From: Akkermansiaceae bacterium UBA956
GTDB taxonomy: Bacteria; Verrucomicrobiota; Verrucomicrobiia; Verrucomicrobiales; Akkermansiaceae
DNA: 21,253 nt
Direction of reading: 5' to 3'
Assembly: GCA_002293145.1 (NCBI GenBank)
Contig: DBCO01000028.1
Span: 1 to 21,253 of the forward strand
Each line of letters starts with the position of its first letter. The first letter of the stretch is position 1. Both the position numbers and the translations under genes were made by a program. The notes beneath the pieces are model-generated. The model was not told where the DNA came from. It made no database searches and worked only from the letters and a program-made list of their open reading frames with translations. Shown here in pieces: positions 6,665 to 14,563 of this stretch.

Positions 6665-9373
6665 TTACTTGCGATCTTTGGCTTTCTGGAAGCGGGAGCG
6701 GCGCGCTTGTTCATCGGCGCTCGGGAATGAGGCAAGCTCGGTAGCTGATAGAATATTGCTTTTTTCTGCAAGGATCGATTGTTCCAGTGGCTTAGCAGGC
6801 TTCACCATACTGGCTTTGGTTTTCGCTTTGGGCGCGGCCGTTGTCCAGGCCCAAGCAGGCATTTTCCATCCGGTACGCGTCAACAAGGCTTCGATAATCA
6901 TCACGCCTAACAACAAAATGCACAGCGGCATGCGCAGTGATGTGTCATCAATGAAGGGCGGACGGAGCCAAGCGGTGCTGAGATCGGAAAGCTCACGACC
7001 GCCTGTTTGGCGGCTTACGCTGCGGATCTCGCTGATGCATTCGGGCTCGAAGGCCCACTCTACGGATGAGCCAAGCGTCAAGGGCCCAAAGGGAATTGCA
7101 TAACTGCCGACTTGGATTGCACCGCGTATGACACTGCCTTCATCGACATCGCGACTCACGCTGAACTGCCCCGGCGCAATTCTACGCCAGGCTACATCAT
7201 AGGCTGCGGTCGTTTGTGTATCCTCGATGAGGCGAATCTTTGGCGGATGGGCGGTAAATTTTTCTGACCACATATCGGGATCATACAGCAGATCGAGAGT
7301 CAGGCGCGTGCCCTCGGTGCGATGTTTTAAGCCGATGCCAGCAGGCAAATCCAGCCCCATGAGCCAACGCGTGGTGGTTTGCAAAAAGTCGGCATATTGC
7401 GGCCAGTTGCGTGTGGCGTCAGAAAACTCTCCACCTAACGGAAATGAAACGGCCGCTGTTCTGCCGAGACCGCGCCGCGCTGTGGCGACCAATGGCGCTA
7501 AGTAATCATCGGAGGAAACCAAGGCCACAGTGGCATCTTCGCGGGCGTAAGAGAGATTGTAGCCATCGACGGCAGCGAGCCACTGCATAGGTTGTGGGGA
7601 TACCTCCGACCAACGCCCCGTTGCCTTACTGCTAGTCTTGTCTTCGATGAAGGCTGAACGCGCGATCGTAACGGTTTCTTGCGCAAAGATTTTGGGGATA
7701 TCGAGAGGTTTGTCACTGTAAAACATTCGACCTTTGCCGAGCTTGGCAATTTCTTCGCAAAGTTTGGCATCAGGATCACTCGGTTTGCCCATGCCGATGA
7801 CGGAAATGGTGGCTCCTTTGTCAGTCATTTCCTTGATCAGTTTTTTGTAATCGCCAGGCTCCTCGGTGTCCGCTGTGTCGGTAAAAAGAATCAAGTGCCG
7901 CGTGCCAACATTGGTTTTTTTCAATGCGTTCCAACCGGCTTTGAGCCCTTCGTAGACATAGATACCGCCACCAGATGAGGTGATCTTGCGCACACGAGCG
8001 GAGAGGGCAGCCTGCTTGCCGCCGATCGAAGTCATCGGCACGACGATCTCTGGTTGTGAGTCCACCGCCATTACCGAGACCTGATCCATTTGACCTAACA
8101 ATCGAATTGCATTCACAGCTCCTTGATTTGCGAGATCAATTTTCGTGAGGTCCTGCGTGACATTCACTGACATCGAGCCCGAGCGGTCCATGACGATGGC
8201 CAGCGCCACGGCGAGCTTGCGGTGCTCGGATTTCAACTCCATGGAGACGGGAAGCAGCGAATCAATCGCTGACTCAAAGTATCCACCCGATCCAAACGAT
8301 CGATTGCCGCCTGCCATCATCAGTCCACCGCCTTGGTCTTGCACGAAAAAATTCAATGCCTCAAGAAATGGTGTGGGCATTTCATGAGCGGGAACGTTGT
8401 TGAGAATGACGGCGCGAGTGCCGCTCAACTTTGCTGGGAGTAGAGTACCAGGCTCAGTTACAGTCTCTACGGTGAAATTGAGTGAGGTAAGGATCTTTGC
8501 TACAGGATCATCTTGGTAGCGGGTGACGAGCAATACGCGTGGTCCGCCCGTGATTTCAATCCATCGCGATAGCCTATTATTGCCGAGATATTGATCGCTC
8601 TCTGGCGCAATGCTGGCCTTGTATTCATAGGAACCTGTGCGGGGGATGCGATCGGTAAATTCGATTTTGCCGACTCCATTGAGAAGTTTGACGGTCGTTT
8701 GCGTTAGTGATTCTTGATTGCGAAAGATGGTGATCGGTATCTCGATGTCTTTGCTGCCGCGCACCGTAATGCCTAACAAAAATGGTTCGCCTGATTGCAC
8801 TCGATCAGGCAAATCAATGCGCGCGACGCGGAAGTCCTGTTCCGTGGACTCGCGCACCAAGCGGAAATCGACGGGAATGCCGCGGGCCTGCAACTGCGAT
8901 GCCGCCTCGTAAAGCGGCTCGGTGGAATAGCCATCGGTGAATAATAATACGCGCGCAGGATGATTTTCCTTCGCTTGTGCTGCTATGGTTTGGAGGGCGA
9001 GATTGGTGCGAGTCAATTTGCGCGAACCAGTAAATACCGCTCCATCCGATCCGACAGGGGCAATCTCTGATGCATAATTCATCAAGTGCAATGTATCTCT
9101 GCGTGATGGCTTAGATTTCTCTAACAAGCGCTGCCACTCGGGAAGACCTTGATCGATTAAATCTTCGGTGGACTCTGAGCGATCTAACAAAACGTAAAGA
9201 TCTAGTGCGTCCTGCTGTTTGCGAATTGTAGGATCAACGAGCAAGGTAGCCGCGAGCACAATCAGCAACAAGCGCAACGGTGACAACAATTTTAGATTTT
9301 TCCAAAACCACCCAGCGATCAACAAAGCAGGAATCAGCAGAAACCATTCAGGTGTTTGGAAAATGACAGGCAT
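6665..9373 (-). CDS. Large membrane protein with two VWA-type MIDAS motifs and a GATase1-like segment
   Basis: 902 residues. Two N-terminal membrane segments (about 10-24 and 31-46) and one near the C-terminus (about 814-831) place the bulk between membrane anchors, probably periplasmic. A first VWA-like part has the DxSxS metal site as DRSES (64-68) with a later LLFTDG (143-148). A central class-I glutamine-amidotransferase-like part spans about 277-380 (GGGLMMAGGNRSFGSGGY), with no catalytic Cys visible. A second VWA has DRSGS (396-400) and LILFTDT (494-500). Similar proteins near Bat/MoxR-type clusters are thought to be scaffolds, but no AAA ATPase gene is visible here. The C-terminal tail (about 840-902) is charged and disordered-looking. 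It is separated by 113 bp from the downstream minus-strand gene. Function beyond metal-dependent adhesion/assembly cannot be claimed. Confidence 0.87.
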   Translation of the reverse strand: MPVIFQTPEWFLLIPALLIAGWFWKNLKLLSPLRLLLIVLAATLLVDPTIRKQQDALDLYVLLDRSESTEDLIDQGLPEWQRLLEKSKPSRRDTLHLMNYASEIAPVGSDGAVFTGSRKLTRTNLALQTIAAQAKENHPARVLLFTDGYSTEPLYEAASQLQARGIPVDFRLVRESTEQDFRVARIDLPDRVQSGEPFLLGITVRGSKDIEIPITIFRNQESLTQTTVKLLNGVGKIEFTDRIPRTGSYEYKASIAPESDQYLGNNRLSRWIEITGGPRVLLVTRYQDDPVAKILTSLNFTVETVTEPGTLLPAKLSGTRAVILNNVPAHEMPTPFLEALNFFVQDQGGGLMMAGGNRSFGSGGYFESAIDSLLPVSMELKSEHRKLAVALAIVMDRSGSMSVNVTQDLTKIDLANQGAVNAIRLLGQMDQVSVMAVDSQPEIVVPMTSIGGKQAALSARVRKITSSGGGIYVYEGLKAGWNALKKTNVGTRHLILFTDTADTEEPGDYKKLIKEMTDKGATISVIGMGKPSDPDAKLCEEIAKLGKGRMFYSDKPLDIPKIFAQETVTIARSAFIEDKTSSKATGRWSEVSPQPMQWLAAVDGYNLSYAREDATVALVSSDDYLAPLVATARRGLGRTAAVSFPLGGEFSDATRNWPQYADFLQTTTRWLMGLDLPAGIGLKHRTEGTRLTLDLLYDPDMWSEKFTAHPPKIRLIEDTQTTAAYDVAWRRIAPGQFSVSRDVDEGSVIRGAIQVGSYAIPFGPLTLGSSVEWAFEPECISEIRSVSRQTGGRELSDLSTAWLRPPFIDDTSLRMPLCILLLGVMIIEALLTRTGWKMPAWAWTTAAPKAKTKASMVKPAKPLEQSILAEKSNILSATELASFPSADEQARRSRFQKAKDRK

Positions 9374-9514
9374 GAAATCGTGCGTTTATGCTAGCGGAAA
9401 TTGAGCCCGAGTCAATCACGGGCTGAGGACGTAGTGTCAGGGAAGTCGACAGAGTTTTAGTTGATGCGTTTGGATTAATAGAAAAGCTAGCTGATTTGCA
9501 CAAGTTTCAGGCCG

Positions 9515-9896
9515 TTACCGGAACTTGTCCGCCGTAGCCTTGCCGTTATTTGCAAAGTAATCGCACTGTCTAGGTAACTTAGGTACATCTTTGTCATCAT
9601 AAAGAAAATCACCCAGCACCGAGATTGTTTCGGGAGAATTGAAGTGAATTAATATCATGCAGATGCATTCTTGTCGCATTTGATCATAGTTGCTAAGTTC
9701 ACCAACGGGCCCGATTGGTATATGGGCGACATCTTTCTGTTTGCGAAGTATTTCATCTGCAAAAATAATGGGCATAGCCTGGAATATTGATAATCTCGTC
9801 TCTTACTGTTTCAAAAGAATGATTCCATCGTTCATCTACGGATGGATATTGATTCTTGGTTGGAACTACGCACATTTTGACTTGTGTTTTACGCAT
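9515..9896 (-). pseudogene. Small HEAT-like hypothetical gene, probably frameshifted
   Basis: Two minus-strand reading frames overlap end to start. The upstream frame (9896 to 9753) gives 47 residues, with YPSVDERWNHSFETVRDEI. The downstream frame (9775 to 9515) gives 86 residues, beginning MPIIFADEILRKQKD and containing RQECICMILIHFNSPETISV and GDFLYDDKD, which read like one HEAT-type helix pair. Both parts look protein-like and join naturally if a one-base slip occurred between about 9753 and 9805, which suggests a single gene broken by a frameshift. Alternatively the 86-residue frame is an intact short gene. I name no family with certainty. The stretch is AT-rich (24 of 60 bases GC in 9601-9660). 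It sits between the VWA gene and tRNA-Arg; 9374-9514 holds nothing I recognise. Confidence 0.42.
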
Positions 9897-9920
9897 TTCT
9901 CTCACAACTTGCCTCTGCAC

Positions 9921-9994
9921 GTGCCCGTAGCTCAGTTGGATAGAGCTCCCGCCTTCTAAGCGGATTGTCGCAGGTTCGAATCCTGCCGGGCACG
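9921..9994 (+). tRNA. tRNA-Arg (anticodon UCU)
   Basis: A complete cloverleaf can be drawn. The acceptor stem GTGCCCG pairs fully with CGGGCAC (9987-9993), with discriminator G at 9994. The D-arm is GCTC/GAGC with loop AGTTGGATA. The anticodon stem is CCCGC/GCGGA, with one terminal C-A mismatch (27-43), around loop CTTCTAA, giving anticodon TCT at 9955-9957. The T-arm is GCAGG-TTCGAAT-CCTGC. The 3' CCA is not encoded, so it must be added post-transcriptionally. A run of six T (9996-10001) follows directly. The UCU anticodon reads AGA and probably AGG. Confidence 0.96.
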
Positions 9995-10025
9995 CTTTTT
10001 TCCTCGTCGATTTTCCTTTATCTCC

Positions 10026-10634
10026 ATGACAACGAACTTCAATTACAGCGGCTTGTTTATCGCATTGGAAGGCATCGATGGCACAGGGAAATCGACTCAA
10101 ACACAGCGACTCGCTAGCTATTTTTCGGCGCTAGGCAGGGAAGTGGTGCTCAGTCGAGAACCTACCGATGGACCGTGGGGAAATAAATTGCGCGAGTCCG
10201 CGACCATCGGGCGATTGGATGCTGAACAGGAACTTGAGTATTTTTTGCGTGATCGAAAAGAGCATGTGGAAAATCTCATTCTCCCGTCTCTGCATGGAGG
10301 TAAGGTCGTCATTCTCGATCGCTATTATTTTTCAACCATGGCCTACCAAGGTTGTCGTGGTTTTGATCCCGCAGAAATCCGCCGTCGTAATGAGGAATTC
10401 GCCCCGCGTCCTGATCATTTGTTCATTCTCGACATTGATGTAGAAACAGCCTTGCAGCGCATCGGCCATCGTGGCGATAAGGCAAATCATTTTGAGAAAA
10501 CAGATTCCCTTAAGCGTTGCCGCGACATTTTTCTCACTCTCGTCGGCGAATCCTTTGTTCACCTGATTTCGGCGCACGGCACTCCTGACGAAATTACCCT
10601 GCAACTCATTGATTTTCTCGAAGTGGAGAAATAA
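10026..10634 (+). CDS. tmk: Thymidylate kinase (dTMP kinase)
   Basis: Cytoplasmic enzyme that phosphorylates dTMP to dTDP with ATP, essential for DNA precursor supply. The 202-residue product has the normal family length. The P-loop is EGIDGTGKST (15-24). SREPTDGPWGNKLRE (43-57) corresponds to the REPGGT-type dTMP-binding segment. LFRDR-like YFLRDRKEH (72-80) and the DRY motif in VVILDRYYFSTMAYQG (94-109) bind the nucleotide. The C-terminal half has LFILDIDVETALQRI and the lid HRGDKANHFEK. It starts 31 bp after tRNA-Arg and ends 31 bp before the DUF3500 gene. No Shine-Dalgarno is seen. Confidence 0.95.
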   Translation: MTTNFNYSGLFIALEGIDGTGKSTQTQRLASYFSALGREVVLSREPTDGPWGNKLRESATIGRLDAEQELEYFLRDRKEHVENLILPSLHGGKVVILDRYYFSTMAYQGCRGFDPAEIRRRNEEFAPRPDHLFILDIDVETALQRIGHRGDKANHFEKTDSLKRCRDIFLTLVGESFVHLISAHGTPDEITLQLIDFLEVEK

Positions 10635-10665
10635 TTGCCATTTCCGCTGCGTATGCATTCGGGTT

Positions 10666-11688
10666 ATGAAAAAAATCCTCGCATTTCTCGGTTCGTTCAG
10701 TCTGCTTTGTCAGGCGGAAACTTTCGTGCCACAGGCTCAGGCCATTGCCGATATCACTGCTGCCGCTAATCAATTGATCGCCAGCCTCCAGCCCGAACAA
10801 AAAGCCAAAGCACTTTTTTCCTTCGATGCTGATGAGCGGGAGAACTGGAAGTTTACCCCACAAGCTCGCAAAGGCTTGCCTCTGGAGGCCATGGATGATG
10901 CCCAGCGTGCTCTTGCCAAGAAGCTTCTCGCCAGCGTGCTCAGCGAAAAAGGCGTGCTCAAGGCCGAGACGATAATCAATCTGGAGCAGCTGCTAGGCGA
11001 GATGGAAAATGACCCCATACGCCGTAATCACCAGGCCTATTTCACCTCGATCTTCGGCTTGCCATCGACCACAAAGACCTGGGCCTATCGCTTTGAAGGT
11101 CATCACCTCGCGGTCAATGTGACCTTGCTCGATGGGAAAAAAATCGTTGCCGCTCCGACGTTCATGGGCGCTAGTCCCGCTCATGTGAAAGACGGACGAC
11201 TCAAAGGCACGCATCCACTCGCCGCCGAGGAAAATCTCGCTCGCTCGCTCGCCGTATCACTTCTTTCTCAGCAGAAAAAAGTCGTCTACACCGATAAGGC
11301 TCCTGGTGACATTCTCACCGCCGAAAATCGCATCGCCCAACAACTCGAACCTGTTGGCCTCACTGCAGATCAATTCAGCAAAGAGCAACAAGAAGTGCTC
11401 ATGTCGATCATCGCCGAGTATGCTCATCGTCACCGCGCTGCTGTGGCCGATGCTGAACTCGCGAAAATCAAAGCACTCGATCTCGCGAAAATCCGTTTCG
11501 GTTGGGCCGGAAGTCTTGCCGTCGGTGAGGCCTATTACTTCCGCATTCAAAGTCCTGATGTCTTGATCGAGGCCGCGAACTCCCAAAACAACGCCAACCA
11601 CATTCACACGGTTTGGCGCGACCACAAAGACGACTTCGCTCGCGATTCACTCGGCGAGCACTACAAAGATCTCGATCACAAACACTGA
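10666..11688 (+). CDS. DUF3500 family exported protein
   Basis: The 340-residue product begins with a short Sec signal (MKKILAFLGSFSLLCQAE), so it is probably periplasmic or secreted. DUF3500 landmarks are clear: KALFSFDADERENWKFTP (49-66), GHHLAVNVTLLDG (145-157), TPTFMGA-like APTFMGASPAHV (163-174), and the C-terminal signature NHIHTVWRDHKDDF (311-324). The family is uncharacterised; the repeated His residues could bind a metal, which is inference. The frame is open from 10609, inside tmk, but the ATG at 10666 directly precedes the signal peptide. The 31-bp gap to tmk permits co-transcription, though the functions look unrelated. Confidence 0.88.
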   Translation: MKKILAFLGSFSLLCQAETFVPQAQAIADITAAANQLIASLQPEQKAKALFSFDADERENWKFTPQARKGLPLEAMDDAQRALAKKLLASVLSEKGVLKAETIINLEQLLGEMENDPIRRNHQAYFTSIFGLPSTTKTWAYRFEGHHLAVNVTLLDGKKIVAAPTFMGASPAHVKDGRLKGTHPLAAEENLARSLAVSLLSQQKKVVYTDKAPGDILTAENRIAQQLEPVGLTADQFSKEQQEVLMSIIAEYAHRHRAAVADAELAKIKALDLAKIRFGWAGSLAVGEAYYFRIQSPDVLIEAANSQNNANHIHTVWRDHKDDFARDSLGEHYKDLDHKH

Positions 11689-11882
11689 CCAAGCAAGCAC
11701 CGTGCGATGACAATCAAACGCTACCTCGGATCCTCGCAGCCATGCTTGGCAATCAGCGCATTTGCATGCATTTCACTCGGCGAAATGTGCCGCACTCAAC
11801 CACTCCGCTCAGCCTGCACCTCACCCGAAAGTAGTATGAAATACTTCGTGCATTCAGCACCATTTGCCTTATCTTTACGCCC

Positions 11883-12851
11883 ATGCGTAACGTTTTAACA
11901 TTGTTCTGTATCACGACACTCGCACACGCTCAGTTCAGCATCAAGTCCAAGGACGGCACTGTCACCATCAAGTCTGGCAATGATCTCGTCACGGAGTATC
12001 GCAGCGACGCCAAAGTGCCCTACCTTTATCCGATGTCTGCACCCGATGGCCATAATCTCAGCCGTCATTGGCCGATGTCCGATGATGCCAAAGGCGAGGA
12101 AAAAGACCACCCACATCATCGCTCATTCTGGCTCTCGCACGGCGCCGTCAATGGCTACGATTTCTGGGCTTGGACCGGCAACAAGGATGCCCGCATCGTC
12201 CACGAATCCACAGAAGGAGTCGTCGCCAAGGATAAAAGCGCCACCTTCACGGTAAAGCTCGCATGGCAAGGTGACAACAAGACCATTCTCAGCGAAAAAC
12301 GCATCTACAGCATCGCGGATCTCGATGAATCGACTCGAGCTTTTGACATTACCTCCATCCTTACCGCTACTTCCGGCGATGTGATCTTCGGCGATACGAA
12401 AGAGGGTTTCTGTGCTTTCCGTGTCGATCGCAGTCTGCGTCTGGTTGGTCCCGCGGATAAAAAACTCGCCAAAGAATGGCAAGATCTTGGCATTGAGGCT
12501 TCCGGTGGGATTCTTGACAACCATGGTCGCAAAAATGCCGAGTGCTGGGGCAAAAAGTCCGCTTGGGTCACCTTCTTCGGACCCGATGACCAAGGCAAAC
12601 CTGCCGTCATCACCATGTTTGAGCATCCCAGCAACTTCCGCCATGAGACTTGGTGGCACGCGCGCGATTACGGTCTTCTCGCGGCCAATCCTTTTGGCAT
12701 CCATGATTTCGAGGGCAAAAAGGACAAAACCCTCGGCAATCACACGCTGAAAAATGGCGAACACATGACCTTCCGCTACCGTCTCGTGCTGCATCGCGGC
12801 GAGCTCGATGAGAAAAAAATCGAGTCATGGTGGAAAGCTTACGCCCAGTGA
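11883..12851 (+). CDS. DUF6807 (PmoA-like) exported protein
   Basis: The 322-residue product has a short signal peptide (MRNVLTLFCITTLAHAQ), then a beta-rich fold typical of the DUF6807 family, often labelled 'methane oxygenase PmoA'. That label is misleading: there is no similarity to membrane-bound methane monooxygenase that I can see. The diagnostic block is DHPHHRSFWLSHGAVNGYDF (75-94), followed by FTVKLAWQGDNKTILSEKR and a C-terminal YRLVLHRGE. Members commonly sit with Gfo/Idh/MocA dehydrogenases and sugar enzymes in PVC and Bacteroidota genomes, as here, so a role in sugar or glycoside breakdown is likely but unproven. The 194 bp between the DUF3500 stop and this start hold no gene I can support. 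Confidence 0.85.
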   Translation: MRNVLTLFCITTLAHAQFSIKSKDGTVTIKSGNDLVTEYRSDAKVPYLYPMSAPDGHNLSRHWPMSDDAKGEEKDHPHHRSFWLSHGAVNGYDFWAWTGNKDARIVHESTEGVVAKDKSATFTVKLAWQGDNKTILSEKRIYSIADLDESTRAFDITSILTATSGDVIFGDTKEGFCAFRVDRSLRLVGPADKKLAKEWQDLGIEASGGILDNHGRKNAECWGKKSAWVTFFGPDDQGKPAVITMFEHPSNFRHETWWHARDYGLLAANPFGIHDFEGKKDKTLGNHTLKNGEHMTFRYRLVLHRGELDEKKIESWWKAYAQ

Positions 12852-13010
12852 GCTCGTATCATAAAATGCATAGCGAAGAAACAACCATAATTCTTCCTCA
12901 AAAATCCGTATCATTCGTTTAATTCGTAGTTTAAATCCATCCATTTCACGCAGCGTTTTGATCCATCATCTCCGCCGCAATCAAACTCTCCAACCATCCC
13001 ATCAACCCAC

Positions 13011-14441
13011 ATGAACCGTCGTCAAATTCTTCAAGCATCCGCCTTCGCTGGCACCTGGTCGCTCCTTTCTCCTCTCGCCCGCGCCCTCGGTGCCAATGAG
13101 GTCGTGCGCGTTGCTGTGATCGGCTTCAATAGTCGTGGTAACAATCACATCGATGACCTATTGCGTGTGAAAGGGTGCCGAGTAGTCGCGCTCTGCGATT
13201 GTGATTCTACGGTTCTCGCAAAAGGCAAAGAGCGCTTGGAGAAGAAGGGGGTCAAGGTCGATACCTATACCGACTACCGCAAGCTCTGTGAGTCCAAGGA
13301 CATCGATGCCGTAAGCATCGCCACGCCAAACCACACCCACGTTCTCATCGCGCTCACCGCAGCTGCGAATGGCAAGCATGTTTACGTGGAGAAACCGGTT
13401 TCCCACAATGTTTGGGAAGGTCGCCAGCTAGCTCTTGGTGCCGAAAAACACAAAGTCATCATCCAGCACGGCTTCCAGCGCCGCTCCGAGACCTCATGGG
13501 CCAAGGCATTTGAATGGCTCAAGGAGGGCAAGCTCGGTAAGCTCGAAGTCGCACGCGGCTTCTGCTACAAGCCTCGCCCCTCGATTGGCAAAGCAGATAA
13601 GCCTCTGCAAGCACCCGAGAGCGTCGAGATGGATCTCTGGTATGGTCCTCGCGAGAAAAACCCGATCATGCGCAAGAAATTGCACTACGATTGGCATTGG
13701 CAAGCCGCTTATGGCAATGGCGACCTCGGCAACCAAGGTCCGCACCAGCTCGACGTCTGCCGTTGGGCTCTGGGCGATCCGCATTTGCCCGAAAAAATCG
13801 TATCGATGGGCGGTCGCGTCGGCTACGATGACGATGGCGATACCGCCAACACTCAGCTTTTGTGGCTTGAGCACAAAGACAAAGCTCCGATCCTCTTCGA
13901 AGTCCGCGGCCTGCCGCGCGAGAACATGGACTACGGTAAGGGAATGGACAAATACCTCGGCCAAGACATCGGCAACATCATTCAATACGAAGGTGGCTAC
14001 CTCGCGGGTGGACACAACCAGAACTGCCACATTCACGACAAAGATGGCAAAATCATCAAGTCGTTCAAAGGCGCACGCGGACATCACCAAAACTGGATCG
14101 ATTCGATTAAGTCGGGGAAAATCGACCCCATCCGTGGTGCCGAAAGCGCTCACTACTCGTCCGCGCTCGCGCACCTCGGCGGGATTTCCCTATCGCTTGG
14201 GAAATCCCAACCGCTCGATGAATGGATTGCCACTAGCAAAAACGCCATGTTCAATGAATCGACACAGCGCATGATGAAGCATCTCGATGCTAACAAAGTC
14301 GATCTCAAAGGCTCGCCGCTCACCATCGGTGTCGCTCTCGACTTCGATCCCAAAGCCGAGCAATTCACCGGCCAACTCGCCCAACAAGCCAACACTTTCC
14401 TCAAAGGCGAATATCGCAAGGGCTTCGAGTTGCCAGCCTAG
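13011..14441 (+). CDS. Tat-exported Gfo/Idh/MocA family oxidoreductase
   Basis: NAD(P)-dependent dehydrogenase family acting on sugars or related polyols; 476 residues. The N-terminus MNRRQILQASAFAG is a twin-arginine signal (NRRQILQ), so the folded enzyme with bound cofactor is exported. The Rossmann fold starts VVRVAVIGFNSRGNNH (31-46), a variant of GxGxxG. The family's catalytic lysine block is YVEKPVSHN (125-133; Glu127-Lys128-Pro129). The substrate-side block GNQGPHQLDVCRWALGD (240-256) contains the conserved His245 and Asp248. It follows the DUF6807 gene after 159 bp of C-rich, gene-free DNA and precedes the cytochrome gene by 122 bp. Exported members of this group often keep the nucleotide tightly bound; that is family knowledge, not visible here. 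Substrate is unknown. Confidence 0.92.
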   Translation: MNRRQILQASAFAGTWSLLSPLARALGANEVVRVAVIGFNSRGNNHIDDLLRVKGCRVVALCDCDSTVLAKGKERLEKKGVKVDTYTDYRKLCESKDIDAVSIATPNHTHVLIALTAAANGKHVYVEKPVSHNVWEGRQLALGAEKHKVIIQHGFQRRSETSWAKAFEWLKEGKLGKLEVARGFCYKPRPSIGKADKPLQAPESVEMDLWYGPREKNPIMRKKLHYDWHWQAAYGNGDLGNQGPHQLDVCRWALGDPHLPEKIVSMGGRVGYDDDGDTANTQLLWLEHKDKAPILFEVRGLPRENMDYGKGMDKYLGQDIGNIIQYEGGYLAGGHNQNCHIHDKDGKIIKSFKGARGHHQNWIDSIKSGKIDPIRGAESAHYSSALAHLGGISLSLGKSQPLDEWIATSKNAMFNESTQRMMKHLDANKVDLKGSPLTIGVALDFDPKAEQFTGQLAQQANTFLKGEYRKGFELPA

Positions 14442-14563
14442 TGTGATCGGCTCGGTTCATGCGTCACATCGGGTTGAAGGTCCGCGCTACCATTTACCTT
14501 CGGCAATTATCGAATGGCGTAGTATTTCTTTGACGTGGCTGTATTTCGTGACAGTCTTCGCCA

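Noticed and set aside
9404..9424. Inverted repeat AGCCCG / CGGGCT between the VWA gene and the HEAT-like gene
   Set aside because: Only 6 bp of stem with no T-run; too weak to call a terminator or operator.
9870..9920. Possible tRNA promoter with TTGACT at 9877
   Set aside because: The -35-like hexamer is good, but no convincing -10 element lies 16-18 bp downstream.
9921..10025. tRNA-Arg as an attachment site of an integrated element
   Set aside because: No integrase and no repeated tRNA 3' end were seen in the window; an essential gene (tmk) follows directly.
11689..11882. Small frames and short inverted repeats between the DUF3500 and DUF6807 genes
   Set aside because: Frames lack protein-like character, and the repeats (for example AGTAT-GAA-ATACT) are too short to support a function.
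13435..14274. Long plus-strand frame inside the oxidoreductase gene
   Set aside because: Its product is Ser/Arg/Thr-rich without domains and overlaps a confident Gfo/Idh/MocA gene; it is an out-of-frame shadow.
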